Made by a program: the position numbers and the translations under genes
NCBI GenBank assembly: GCA_947585065.1
Contig: CANPWX010000001.1
Location: 9,167-73,166 of the forward strand
DNA: 64,000 bases
Source of the DNA: an uncultured Bacilli bacterium
GTDB lineage: Bacteria; Bacillota_I; Bacilli_A; RF39; UBA660
Reading direction: 5' to 3'
Shown: positions 20,543 to 30,644 of the stretch, in pieces
How positions within the stretch are numbered: the first letter of the stretch is position 1
How the letters are laid out: every line of letters starts with the position of its first letter
The notes under the pieces: generated by a model
Database searches by the model: none
What the model saw: the letters and a program-made list of their open reading frames with translations, nothing else
Told to the model about the DNA's origin: nothing

Positions 20543-22878
20543 TATTTCCATCCTTGTAATTTCTTACTATGTTTATATCTATCTTCAGTTTCCGCCTGTT
20601 TTCCTTTATTAAACGCTGTCTTATAGTCGCCAGTAAGATAGCCTGTTACGCGACGAAGTTGTTGAATATGTTCACTATCACACATAGGACAATGGTCATT
20701 GAATTCATCGCAATATCCACATTCAAGACAAGTGTCATTTGGAACATTCAAAGCGAAGTAAGGTATGTCTTTATCTATAGCATAATTAACTATTTGTTCA
20801 AGTGCTTCTAAATTATTTTTAACTCCACCATCTAATTCTACATAAGTAATACAACCAGCAGAACTATATCCAGTTAATTGACTTTCAATATCAATTTTGT
20901 CATATGGACTCATTTCTTCTCATACTGGAACATGGATACTATTAGTGAAGTATTCTCTATCGCTAATATTTGGTATTTCTCCATATCTCTTTTTGAATTT
21001 CTTCATTGCGGTATAGCAAAGATTTTCAGCTGGGGTATAGTAAACACCAAAATTTAATTTATATTCTTCTTTAAATTCAGCACAACGTTTTTTAAATAAT
21101 GCTTCAATTTTTTTAGCAAGTTCCATACCTTCTTCAGTTGTATGGTCTTTACCAATTAAGATTTGAAGTGTTTCCGCAAGACCAATTTGACCCAAAGCCA
21201 AGGTACCATGCTTCAATGCACTTCGAATACCTTCTTCAGGAACATAGCCTGCCATTAAACCATTCTCATACATAAACTTTGCAGACTCGGGTGATTGAGA
21301 ACAGATATAATCAAATCTTTCAATTAGCATATCTTTTGCTTCATAAATTTTATCATTTAATAATCTTAAGAATATGTCAATAACTTTGTTAGGATCAAAA
21401 TTTTGAGTTCTAATTTCTTCTTTTGCTTCCATAGCAAGAGTAGGCATTATTATAGTAACAGGACATATATTACCTCTACCATCCTTAAGTTGTCCAAATC
21501 CGTTTATATCGAAACCATTCGCCGTACGGCACCCCATCGTAGAGAAATAAGTTCTAGGGTCATTTAGATCATAACCTACATTACCGCTCCAGTCTACATT
21601 TGCATAATTTGGATATAATCTTTGAGCTGTTGATTTAAGTGCTAATTGGAATAAATCGTAGTTAGGATCTCCAGGTTTTCGGTTAACACCTTTCATACAT
21701 TGAAATATACCACATGGGAATATAGGTGTTTTTCTTACTTTGCCTACGCCTTTAATAGAACCTTCAAGCAATGCTTTTGTAACCATTCTGCCTTCAGGAA
21801 GCGTGCATGTTCCATAATTAATGCTCGTGAATGGAAGTTGATTTCCAGATCTAGATTGAAGTGTATTTAGATTATGATACATACCTTCTACTGCTTGTTT
21901 TAATTCACGTTCAGTTCTTTGATAAGCATCATCAAAAGCCATAGTATATTTATCTTTTTTATTAAATTCATAATCTAAAATACTAATGTCTTTTACTTTA
22001 TCTTCATAAATAGCTTTACCAAGCTCTGCACGGAACTCTTCTATTTCATCTATTTTTCTTTTGTTTTCATCTGAATAATCATTGTAATTTTTAACTTCTG
22101 GTTGGCTACCAAAAACAAAAGCAGATTCAATATCTAGTGCTTCTTGTAAATGTTTATAAAAAGATTTACGAACATATGGAACCATAGTTCAATCTAGGTG
22201 CGTTGCGGAAACACCACCAAACTGCTGCAATGACTGAAGTTGAAATATTACTGCAACTAATTGAAATGCAGTATTGATTGATTGAGCTGGACGAACATCT
22301 GTTTGTCTAGTGTTAAAACCTTTTGCTAATAAATCATCAAAAGGTACAGATAAACAGTTATGCATACCAACTGCATAGCTATCAAGGTCGTGAATATAAA
22401 TTTCATTATTTAAATGATTATTTCTAGCCATTGGTGATATTATGTAATTTAATGCATAGTCTTTCATTAACTCGCTACGGGCTTCACCCATACGACCTCC
22501 AAATGAATGTTCATCAACATTAGCATTTTGATTTTGAACATCAGAAGCATCAAGTTTTTCAGCTATATTTTTAATTAGCTCTGAGTTCTTTTGTCTTATT
22601 TTATTTCTTTCTTCTCTATAAAGGATATATGCTTTTGCGACATCTTTTCTTTTAGTAGACATTAAACCTTTTTCTACTAAATCTTGAATTTCTTCAATTC
22701 CAGGTGTCTCTTCTACTTCTTCATAATATCCTTCAATAAAATCTGCAATATTTTCAGCTTTTATTTCAGCATATTCAGTTATTTCTCCGTCTACGCTTTT
22801 AAAAGCTGCAAGTATTGCTTTTTGAATTTTTGATGGATCAAATTCTACTATTCTTCCATCGCGTTTCTTTACGTTCAT
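20542..22878 (-). CDS. nrdD: Anaerobic (class III) ribonucleoside-triphosphate reductase
   Basis: 778 residues after reading two TGA=Trp codons (THLD-W-TMVPYV at 22186-22188 and IHVPV-W-EEMSPY at 20920-20922), both standard Trp positions in NrdD. N-terminal ATP cone (KRDGRIVEFDPSKIQKAI), HNCLSVPFDDLLAKGF active-site region, zinc site CLECGYCDEF..CPMCDSEH near the end and the glycyl-radical loop RRVTGYLTGDY. Makes dNTPs without oxygen, which points to an anaerobic host. A standard-code gene caller would split it in three. Confidence 0.96.
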
Positions 22879-22970
22879 ATTTCAGTCCTCCTTAGTATAT
22901 ATTTAATTCAAGGAATTAACCTTACATATAATATGAATTTATATTTTAATAGATTATATTAATTTGACCT

Positions 22971-23010
22971 GCGGCAACCGAGGTGTGTCGCCCGGTTGAC
23001 CGGTTACCGC
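22971..23010. repeat. GC-rich hairpin behind dnaE
   Basis: GCGGCAACCG (22971-22980) pairs with CGGTTACCGC (23001-23010) with one mismatch. The loop contains CCGGTTGACCGG. It is striking in surrounding AT-rich DNA and lies directly after the dnaE stop. There is no T-run, so it is not a standard terminator. A 19-nt part recurs at 52749-52767. Confidence 0.6.
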
Positions 23011-26000
23011 TAGTCTTCAGTAATACCTTCTCTATCGTGAGTTAAATTAATACTACCATCATAATAAACATCAGTTATCTTGTAAAGTTGGTGGCAGCCA
23101 CTATTCTTGTATGTCTTTGTCACAAACGAATCGTCCCTACGATAACCAGCAACTAATAACTTAATGCCTCTTGTGAACCAGCCCTTTTCTACTACGTGTT
23201 TCACTCCATCTTCGCCAAGCTCACTTAATTGTCTATTATACATTGCATAATATTCTTTTGTAAATTTAACATTTACAACACCTGTTGGAGTTAATAATGT
23301 TACAGATGAACGATTGTCATTTTTGCCAATAACTGTTCCAATTATCTTATAAATTTTATAAATAGGAATATCATGACCATTCCTTTTGAAGAATGTATCT
23401 ACAATAGGTTCAGATGGAAGATTATTAAAATCTACAATACCATATTTATCTACATTAACATTTTTTAATTCATGTTCATGATAATAGAAACATAATGCCT
23501 CCATTTCATATGAGCTAATATTACCTAATGCATATTTATCCCAACACTCTTTAAATAATAATGTATTAAATTTTTTTAATATTTCTTCTTGATTTTCTTT
23601 AATCCAATCTCTTGCTCCATCCATTACGTTTTGATAAATTTTTTCCCATATTGTTTGTTGGATACAAGTTAAACCATTAATTACTTCAAGTTTATCCAAA
23701 TCAAAATTCTTATTATAAAATTCTTCACAAGCATTATCAAATACAAAATATTTGCCTACTTTTTTATTTGCTTTTAAGTATTTTGTAAATAAATAAGTTC
23801 TTTTTTGTAAATCTAAACTTGCGGGAACTAAATCATGTTGAATTAAACCATTAAAATTTTGTAGAGTTATTCTTTTTTTTGCTTCACATACTTTAGATAC
23901 ATAATACATCATAACAAATTTTCGAGGTTCAATACCCATCTCAGCGGCGGTTGCCGCATCAGTCTTATCAAATGCTCCACCTTTAATTAAACTAAACATT
24001 GCACTTTTATTTAATGGACATCTATTTATAAAATCTGCTATATTTATATAAGGTCTAAATTTAATTATTTGTTCTATTGTTGAACTATTAACATTACTTA
24101 AGGCTTTCATACCAAATAATATTTCATTATTTTCAACATCTGGTTTAAAACTGTAACTAGATTTATTTATATCTACTAAACTAACTTTAATGCCTCTTGA
24201 TATAATATCTCCAATAGCTTTTGCAATTTTACCATAATCAGTTGCTTTTTCTTTTTTTTCAACAATATTACCTTCATCATCTTCTTCATACATTGAATCA
24301 TCTTCTTCAAGACTACCGCTATTAACAACTAAACATGCGGTATTCCAATATATTGGATTCCATCTTGTTGCTATATACATAGTTTGGAAACCTATAAAAC
24401 TATATGCCAACGCATGAATGATACTAAATGAATAACCCATTTGAGGTCCAACTCCGCATGTCCAAACGTAATGTCCTAAACAAGATGATTTTGCTTGAGT
24501 TAATACTTTATTTTTTAATTCAGGAATTTTACTCATTTGTTTTTTACCAACTACTTTACGTGCGGCATTTGCTTCCGCAAGAGTAAAACCACAAATGTTT
24601 TCATCCATTAACATTCTCATAAGTTGCTCTTGACTTGGTGGAACTCCATAAGAACTTTTAAAATATGGTTCTAATGCTAATTGTTCTGTTTGAGTTAATC
24701 CATACTCTCTCATTTCTTTATACCATAAAGATATATCATTTTTAAATCTAATATATTTTTCCATTGGAGCTTCTTGACCTTTTTCCGCAGTCATTAATCT
24801 CATTAAACCATTAGCATCCGCCATTTCCATCATACTTTGAGGTTTAATTTTCTTTGCAGCTTGTCCTCCAACTTCGCTATCAAATTGGAAGATATTTAAT
24901 ACACTATTCTCTTGAAGAACTTTCCAAGTATTTTGGTCTTCAATAGGTAAAACACTTGGATGAAAATATTTATCATATACTTCTCTTAATGTTAAATCGC
25001 TATCAATTTCTCCATATTCTTGTAATAACCTAATTGCTTCACATAATTTATCTTGGACTTCTGTTACTAGAAAATCATATTTAGTCATTCCGCATGCTTC
25101 ACACATATGCAAATCATATGCAGTTATAATCTCACCTTTTGGTGTTCTCATAAATGTTCCAAATTCATATGGGTCTTCATCAAATAAAATTACACCTGAT
25201 GCATGACTACTTCTTTTATTTACTAATCCTTCAATACCTTCCATAATCTCTAATAAACCTGGATACATATTAACTTCATTAATAAACATTTTAATTGGTT
25301 TTCTACCTTTATCTTCATTACCATTTATAACATCACTTAATGACCATAAGAAACCACGTTCACTAGGAATTAATGAACTTAAATATTGTGCGGTATCTAC
25401 ATCTATTCCATCCGGGTATTCTTCACTTCTGTACCCGCGGCAAGCTGTTAAAATTGTTGAACGAGTTCCTTCTGTTCCAAATGTTGCAATTAATGTACAA
25501 CCTAGATTTTTACGACTTAAATCATCAATTTCTGCATTAAATTTTTTTCCACGCTCTTCTTTTATTTTCTTTAAGATTAAAGGTCTTTTACTTGGACATA
25601 AATCTAAATCTATATCTCCTAATTCAACTCTTTCTTTATTCAAATATCTCCAAAATGGAAGATTCCATTTAATTGGATCAAGTTGAGTTATACCTAATAA
25701 ATAATGATTTAATCCTGAACAACTTGAACCACGACCTGCGCCAACCATACTGCCGCATTCCCAAAATAAATCTACATAATGTTGTAAAGTTACTGGATAC
25801 ATAAACATATTAGTTCCTAATTTTTCACTAATTGTTTGTTTAATATCAGCTTCTTCTTCAAGTCTACTTAAATATTCATCATTATATTTATCTATTTTAA
25901 TTAATTTACTTACACATTCATTTACCCAATATCTATTTACTTTATCATCTGATATAAACATATCTTTTAATATTGGATATTTATTTATTTCTTCTGGAAT

Positions 26001-26960
26001 AGCTTTTATATAATCTTTAACTTCTACTTTTGGAATAGTTTGATTATGTGCTAAACTAAAATTCTCTATTTTATTATAAATTTCAAAACTATTACCAAAC
26101 ATTTCATTTATAAATTCTTCACTAAAATCTGATGCTTTTAAATTTTCTATTATTTCTTCATTACTTTGAAGATAAGCATATTCATAAAAACTATCTACTT
26201 CACGTTCTCCAAATTTACTATTTAAATATGCTTTATGAACGTATCTATCTTCTTTTTTAAGATAATGTGCATCACTACCAATTACCATTTTTAAATCAAA
26301 TGCTTTTGCAATAGAAGGAAATCTTTTATTAACTGCAATTTGTTCTGCACTACAACCTGGCGCACATTCTATATAAAAATTATCTTCGCCAAACACTTCT
26401 TTACACCATAACAAAAAATTTACTATATTATTATGTGCAGTCTCCGCACCATATACATCATTTATTTTTTCTGCATTTATTAAATTTAAAGTATTAACAC
26501 TTAATTCTCCACCTAAACAAGCAGTTGTTGCTATTAAAGTATTTGGATATTTTTTCATTATTTCTTCAATATCACTTTTTAAAGTTGGAACTCTTTCTAA
26601 TCCTCTGTCCCAATAACTATTCATCCATGCTCTTGATGATAACTCTCTTAATGCTCTATATCCTTCTTTATTTTTTGCAATTAAAATAAAGTGATAATAT
26701 CTTTGTCCCATATCACGTGTATCTGTTAAATAAATTTCATTACCTAATGCGACTTTAAAGTCAGGATGTTCTTTATGAATTTCGTCTGCATAAAAATTAA
26801 CTTCTGGTGCTGCTGAAAGACACTCATGGTCTGTGATTGCAATACCAGCTAAACCTAATTCAATTGCTCTATTAATTAAATTTTTTGGACGATTGATTGA
26901 GTCTAAAAGTCTCAAATTACTATACATAGTGTGTGAGTGCGGCTCAAAACGTGGATTCAT
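23010..26960 (-). CDS. dnaE: DNA polymerase III alpha subunit (DnaE type)
   Basis: 1316 residues from ATG 26960 (GAAAGGAAG is correctly spaced for this ATG, not for the one six bases upstream); stop TAG. PHP domain at the N-terminus (FEPHSHTMYSNL, GIAITDHECLS, HYLKKEDRYVHKAYL), polymerase palm motifs with GAGRGSSCSGLNHYLLGI and the catalytic GDIDLDLCP around residue 450, then fingers, HhH and a C-terminal OB-like region (YKIIGTVIGKNDN). All Trp codons are TGG; there is no TGA over nearly 4 kb. Replicative polymerase of the phage. Confidence 0.96.
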   Translation of the reverse strand: MNPRFEPHSHTMYSNLRLLDSINRPKNLINRAIELGLAGIAITDHECLSAAPEVNFYADEIHKEHPDFKVALGNEIYLTDTRDMGQRYYHFILIAKNKEGYRALRELSSRAWMNSYWDRGLERVPTLKSDIEEIMKKYPNTLIATTACLGGELSVNTLNLINAEKINDVYGAETAHNNIVNFLLWCKEVFGEDNFYIECAPGCSAEQIAVNKRFPSIAKAFDLKMVIGSDAHYLKKEDRYVHKAYLNSKFGEREVDSFYEYAYLQSNEEIIENLKASDFSEEFINEMFGNSFEIYNKIENFSLAHNQTIPKVEVKDYIKAIPEEINKYPILKDMFISDDKVNRYWVNECVSKLIKIDKYNDEYLSRLEEEADIKQTISEKLGTNMFMYPVTLQHYVDLFWECGSMVGAGRGSSCSGLNHYLLGITQLDPIKWNLPFWRYLNKERVELGDIDLDLCPSKRPLILKKIKEERGKKFNAEIDDLSRKNLGCTLIATFGTEGTRSTILTACRGYRSEEYPDGIDVDTAQYLSSLIPSERGFLWSLSDVINGNEDKGRKPIKMFINEVNMYPGLLEIMEGIEGLVNKRSSHASGVILFDEDPYEFGTFMRTPKGEIITAYDLHMCEACGMTKYDFLVTEVQDKLCEAIRLLQEYGEIDSDLTLREVYDKYFHPSVLPIEDQNTWKVLQENSVLNIFQFDSEVGGQAAKKIKPQSMMEMADANGLMRLMTAEKGQEAPMEKYIRFKNDISLWYKEMREYGLTQTEQLALEPYFKSSYGVPPSQEQLMRMLMDENICGFTLAEANAARKVVGKKQMSKIPELKNKVLTQAKSSCLGHYVWTCGVGPQMGYSFSIIHALAYSFIGFQTMYIATRWNPIYWNTACLVVNSGSLEEDDSMYEEDDEGNIVEKKEKATDYGKIAKAIGDIISRGIKVSLVDINKSSYSFKPDVENNEILFGMKALSNVNSSTIEQIIKFRPYINIADFINRCPLNKSAMFSLIKGGAFDKTDAATAAEMGIEPRKFVMMYYVSKVCEAKKRITLQNFNGLIQHDLVPASLDLQKRTYLFTKYLKANKKVGKYFVFDNACEEFYNKNFDLDKLEVINGLTCIQQTIWEKIYQNVMDGARDWIKENQEEILKKFNTLLFKECWDKYALGNISSYEMEALCFYYHEHELKNVNVDKYGIVDFNNLPSEPIVDTFFKRNGHDIPIYKIYKIIGTVIGKNDNRSSVTLLTPTGVVNVKFTKEYYAMYNRQLSELGEDGVKHVVEKGWFTRGIKLLVAGYRRDDSFVTKTYKNSGCHQLYKITDVYYDGSINLTHDREGITED

Positions 26961-26988
26961 AAACATCTTCCTTTCTTATCTTATATAT

Positions 26989-27017
26989 ATTATATCAAAA
27001 ATTAAAATAAAAATCAA
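26989..27017 (-). promoter_or_regulatory. Promoter for dnaE
   Basis: -35 TTGATT (27017-27012), 17 bp, -10 TATAAT (26994-26989), minus strand. Confidence 0.88.
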
Positions 27018-27022
27018 ATGGA

Positions 27023-27655
27023 TTACACACTTGCGCGTCTAATCCAATGAATCTTTGTATCCGTAAAAGTATTCTGTTTATCTCAATAAAACCATGCATA
27101 GGCTTGAGCTGATGCTTCAGTATCTGACGTATCTCCATTTTTATAACATTTAATTCTATCTACATAAACTCAAACATGAGAAGGGGGATTATTTTTAAAT
27201 ATATTTTCATATCTGTTTTTACCTTCTAAAAATTGTAATCTACCTAACATTAATATACCTTTATCCGCAATTTCTAATGCTCTAATTACAAAAGGTTCAA
27301 TTGTAGAATAAGGCGGGTTCATTATAATATAATCAATATTTTCATTTATGGGATAATTATCTGATAAAAAATCATATCCTTCTCCAGTATAATGTTCAAA
27401 ATTATAATCTTCAGTCGCTCGTTCGCGAATATCTGTAGCTATAAGATTAGATTTTGAGTAGTATTTTTTTATAGCTTTTACCATAGCTCCATCTCCGCAA
27501 CAGGGTTCTAATATAGTTCCATCAAAGAAAAAAGGTATTAAACTAAGTATATTTTCAACTTCTTCTGTCGGAGTTGAATAATAATCTAACGCATCGCGTT
27601 CTTTATGTTTTTTATCGTAACTATTATATAGTCCTTGTTTATTATAACTTTTCAT
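27023..27655 (-). CDS. DNA adenine N6-methyltransferase-like protein
   Basis: 210 residues, read through two TGA=Trp codons (PSHV-W-VYVDR and WFY-W-DKQ). Class I SAM fold: TILEPCCGDGAMVKAI (motif I), NLIATDIRERA, and the catalytic YIIMNPPYSTIEPFV (NPPY, amino-methylating). Likely methylates adenine in phage DNA; it could protect against host restriction. The stop is only six bases from the dnaE -35 box. It overlaps the upstream DUF488-like gene by one base. Confidence 0.85.
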
Positions 27656-28167
27656 TAAAAATTAAACTCCTTATCTTTTATTATTAATTTTTGAATTGGA
27701 TATTCTAGTTCATTACACTCAATACCATGTGCTTTAAAATATTCTTGTAGCGGTTTCCGCTCACTACATGGATTATTTGGTGTTTCATAAACTATTAACA
27801 CTATTGTTATTTCTTCTTTTATATTTTCTTTCTCTTGATATAATTTTGCTAATTCTTCAAAATCTTTATATAATATATTAAAATCTATATTTTCTAAATT
27901 TTTTCTATAATTATTTAAAAAAGAACAAGTAGTATAATCTTTTCCTTCGCATGGACATACTTCAGGCCCATGATTAGATTGTCTACCTTGTTCTATTATA
28001 CTTTCACATCTTAAACCATTTAATATGCCTCGTTTATCATAGAACAAATGATTATAATCTCTAGTGAAGTTGTGAAATCACATTGGGTCTCAGATAGCAG
28101 TAGAAACAGGTATGAAATTTTTTGGGAAATTTCTTATTTGATAAAAATAACTAGTTGCTATTTTCAA
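27655..28167 (-). CDS. DUF488-like protein
   Basis: 170 residues from TTG 28167 (RBS AAAGGTGG), with two TGA=Trp codons (STAI-W-DPM-W-FHNF). The opening MKIATSYFYQIRNFPKNFIPVSTAIW and the later IVLIVYETPNNPCSERKPLQEYF match the layout of DUF488 proteins, small phage/bacterial proteins of unknown activity often next to methylases. Cys-rich middle (EVCPCEGKDYTTCSF). A start without TGA read-through would lose the whole N-terminal domain. Confidence 0.6.
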
Positions 28168-28219
28168 AAAACATCCACCTTTCTATGATAAGGATAGCTA
28201 GCAAAGCTAGCATCTATAG

Positions 28220-28230
28220 GCGGCAACCGC
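28220..28230. repeat. GCGG-N3-CCGC palindrome, intergenic copy
   Basis: GCGGCAACCGC in the gap between 28235 and 28167; one of two perfect copies outside coding sequence (see findings). A GCTAGC-AAA-GCTAGC hairpin lies just before it (28197-28211). Confidence 0.7.
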
Positions 28231-28234
28231 GCTA

Positions 28235-28522
28235 TTATGCCACTTTATCGGCACCTTCCGCCTTCTCATACCGGTTTCCGCGATAAATTTTCTTTCTATT
28301 AAAATATCTAATTGCATTGCCTAATATTATTTCATCTAATTGCTCTTGAGTTTTTTCTTTACCTTTAACTCTCCATCTAAAAGCAAATTTTGTAGGTCGA
28401 CTGCCTGGATATAAATCTATAATTTTCCAAACTCCTAATTTAGTTCTGTCTTTTGGTGTATCCATATACCACACGGCATATCTATTGTTTACTACTTTTT
28501 GTATATTATATTTTTTATTCAT
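28235..28522 (-). CDS. Small basic phage protein
   Basis: 95 residues, RBS GGAGGAG. Basic, with YAVWYMDTPKDRTKLGVWKIIDLYPGSRPTKFAFRW and a helical tail. The Trp/Arg-rich strand region might bind nucleic acid; no family recognised. Confidence 0.5.
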   Translation of the reverse strand: MNKKYNIQKVVNNRYAVWYMDTPKDRTKLGVWKIIDLYPGSRPTKFAFRWRVKGKEKTQEQLDEIILGNAIRYFNRKKIYRGNRYEKAEGADKVA

Positions 28523-28537
28523 TCTTTCTTTCTCCTC

Positions 28538-29323
28538 CTAATCTTCTATAACGCCATAATATTCTTTCTCATTATCTGGCGTTAAAAGATAACGAGTGGT
28601 TTCTAATTTTAAATCATTTAAGTTATATTCTTTATTATAAGGAATTCTTATTAAAGGAATATTATGCTCAAAACAATATTTATTTTTTTCTAAATCATTT
28701 TTATGTACTGTTTCAAAATCTTGATGGAAATGACCTTTTTCAAAATGTTGTACTCCATCATATTCAATAATATAAATTAATGTATCATTATTGAATACTG
28801 CTACATCATAATATAATTTATCACAAACTCTATTAGAATATAAATCACTAAAACTATATTGCTGTTTAAATGTAATATTCATTTCTTCTAACATTTGTGC
28901 AATTTTACTTTCATTCATACTATTGATACATCCACAACTTTTAGTATCTCCATTTTCTAAATAATCGCCTCTTACACAAACATTTTGTCTACCACATTTT
29001 AAACAATCACAAATTCAATATGTTCCTCCATATTTTTTATTAGGAGCTTCTTCTTTTGTTGCAATACGTTTTACTAATAAATAACCATATTGTTTGCCTA
29101 TCCTATCTTTAATATTTGCTTGTCTCATCTTTTCTATTTTATTGCATCCGCAACAAGTTGAACGACCGGACCTTAAATGTCCTCCAGCAACTACTTTAAT
29201 AGTTTTATTGCATAAAGTACATTTACATAATCATTGAGCTTTTCCACCTTTATCATTTTCAGCTCTTTCTAATACATGTCAATAACCAAAATCTTGACCT
29301 GTTAAATCAATTAATTTGCTCAT
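28538..29323 (-). CDS. Zinc-ribbon plus PD-(D/E)XK (Vsr/EDxHD-like) endonuclease
   Basis: 261 residues with three TGA=Trp codons; start ATG 29323 with GGAGAG. Two N-terminal zinc-ribbon repeats (CKCTLC...CCGC and CDCLKC...CGC, each after a G-x-x-YG-Y-L lead) are followed by a nuclease-like domain: MLEEMNITFKQQYSF, YDVAVFNNDTLIYIIEYDGVQHFE and CFEHNIPLIRIPY. The E-Y-D-x-x-Q-H arrangement recalls Vsr-fold EDxHD homing endonucleases. Likely a free-standing mobile endonuclease or repair nuclease. TGA-unaware reading recovers only the nuclease half. Confidence 0.7.
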
Positions 29324-29392
29324 AAATATCTCTCCTTTTCACTTGTATTTAAAACTTGTGGTAAGTAATTTTAATACTTATGACCAGTGTTA

Positions 29393-30586
29393 TTAATTAT
29401 TTTTTATTATAACAAGTCGTTTTATAGCTCTAGTAGCACATGTATATAAAAATTTTCGATGTTCTTCTGGATTATATGGGAAGCTCTCTTCAATTACTAA
29501 AACATTATCCCATTCACTTCCTTGCGCTTTCCAGCCTGTAATAGCGTAACCATAAGTGAATTGATCTGGAACAGAATTCTTATAATTAATGGTTCTATTC
29601 ATATTATAAGAAGTTTTCCAATCTAATCCAGGTTCACCAGTTAGTATTAATTTTTTATCCATAGTTATTTCTCCATAATTTGCATTAGCATCTGATATAA
29701 ATTCTGATATAATTAAATCTAACTTTTTAGGTTTTTTATCACTACTTAATTTAGCAGGTATTTGAAGATAAGTATTAAATGGATTTTTTAAATAACCAAT
29801 AGTTCCATTAACTAATGGATCGCCATCATCTGAGTATATATCCCAATTATTTTTTAAACATATAACTTTGTCTCCATCTTGCGGGTCTCCTTCTCTACCT
29901 AATAAATCTCGCATTTGATTATTTAAAGCTATTCTAGTTGCATTAGTAGCACAAATAATTTGGTCAGCCCACATTAACATCCCAGTTGTAAGTTCACTTT
30001 TATTTAATATTTGAACTTCTTTACCTTTATATTCAGTAAGCGGAAACCCCGCTCGAATATCCATAGTTAATTTAATAATCTCACTATCTTCTTCTTGACG
30101 CATAATTTCATCTAAAAATATATGTGGATTATCTAATAAATGATTATCTTCATCTTTACGAATAGGTGGCAATTGACCTGGGTCTCCTAAACACAAAACA
30201 TATACAGGATATTTTGCTAATTGTTGAAATAATTCTTTTGGAACCATGGAACATTCATCAACAACCACAACTTTATAAGGAATACAATCAACTGGTTTAC
30301 GCCAAAAAGTTCCATCAGCTCGTGGAATACTCTCATATAGTAATTTATGTAATGTACTTACATTTTTATTACCTTTCTTTTGTAATACTTGAGTTGCTTT
30401 ACCTGTAAATGATGTATACACAACATCTTTTTCTGGATTAATATCAGATAAGGCGGCAATTATAAATTTAACTAGCGTGCTTTTACCAGTTCCTGCGAAA
30501 CCTGATATTACTGTATATCGTTGTCTATCTTTATATCTAGAAACTGCAATTTCTAAACCTTGTTTTTGTTTATCAGTTAATTCCAT
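29393..30586 (-). CDS. RecD/Dda-type superfamily 1 DNA helicase
   Basis: 397 residues, no TGA codons. Walker A GFAGTGKSTLVKFI, Walker B VVVDECSMVPKEL, motif III CLGDPGQLPPI, and the C-terminal motifs YAITGWKAQGSEWDNV and YTCATRAIKRLVII. 5'-3' helicase of the kind used in phage replication or recombination (T4 Dda-like). TTATTAATAA at the end; preceded by the promoter at 30616-30644. Confidence 0.92.
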   Translation of the reverse strand: MELTDKQKQGLEIAVSRYKDRQRYTVISGFAGTGKSTLVKFIIAALSDINPEKDVVYTSFTGKATQVLQKKGNKNVSTLHKLLYESIPRADGTFWRKPVDCIPYKVVVVDECSMVPKELFQQLAKYPVYVLCLGDPGQLPPIRKDEDNHLLDNPHIFLDEIMRQEEDSEIIKLTMDIRAGFPLTEYKGKEVQILNKSELTTGMLMWADQIICATNATRIALNNQMRDLLGREGDPQDGDKVICLKNNWDIYSDDGDPLVNGTIGYLKNPFNTYLQIPAKLSSDKKPKKLDLIISEFISDANANYGEITMDKKLILTGEPGLDWKTSYNMNRTINYKNSVPDQFTYGYAITGWKAQGSEWDNVLVIEESFPYNPEEHRKFLYTCATRAIKRLVIIKNN

Positions 30587-30615
30587 ATTTTGCCACCTTT
30601 CTTTATTATATATTT

Positions 30616-30644
30616 ATTATATCATTATTTTTATTTAAAATCAA
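30616..30644 (-). promoter_or_regulatory. Promoter for the helicase gene
   Basis: -35 TTGATT (30644-30639), 17 bp, -10 TATAAT (30621-30616). The -35 touches the recJ stop codon. Confidence 0.88.
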
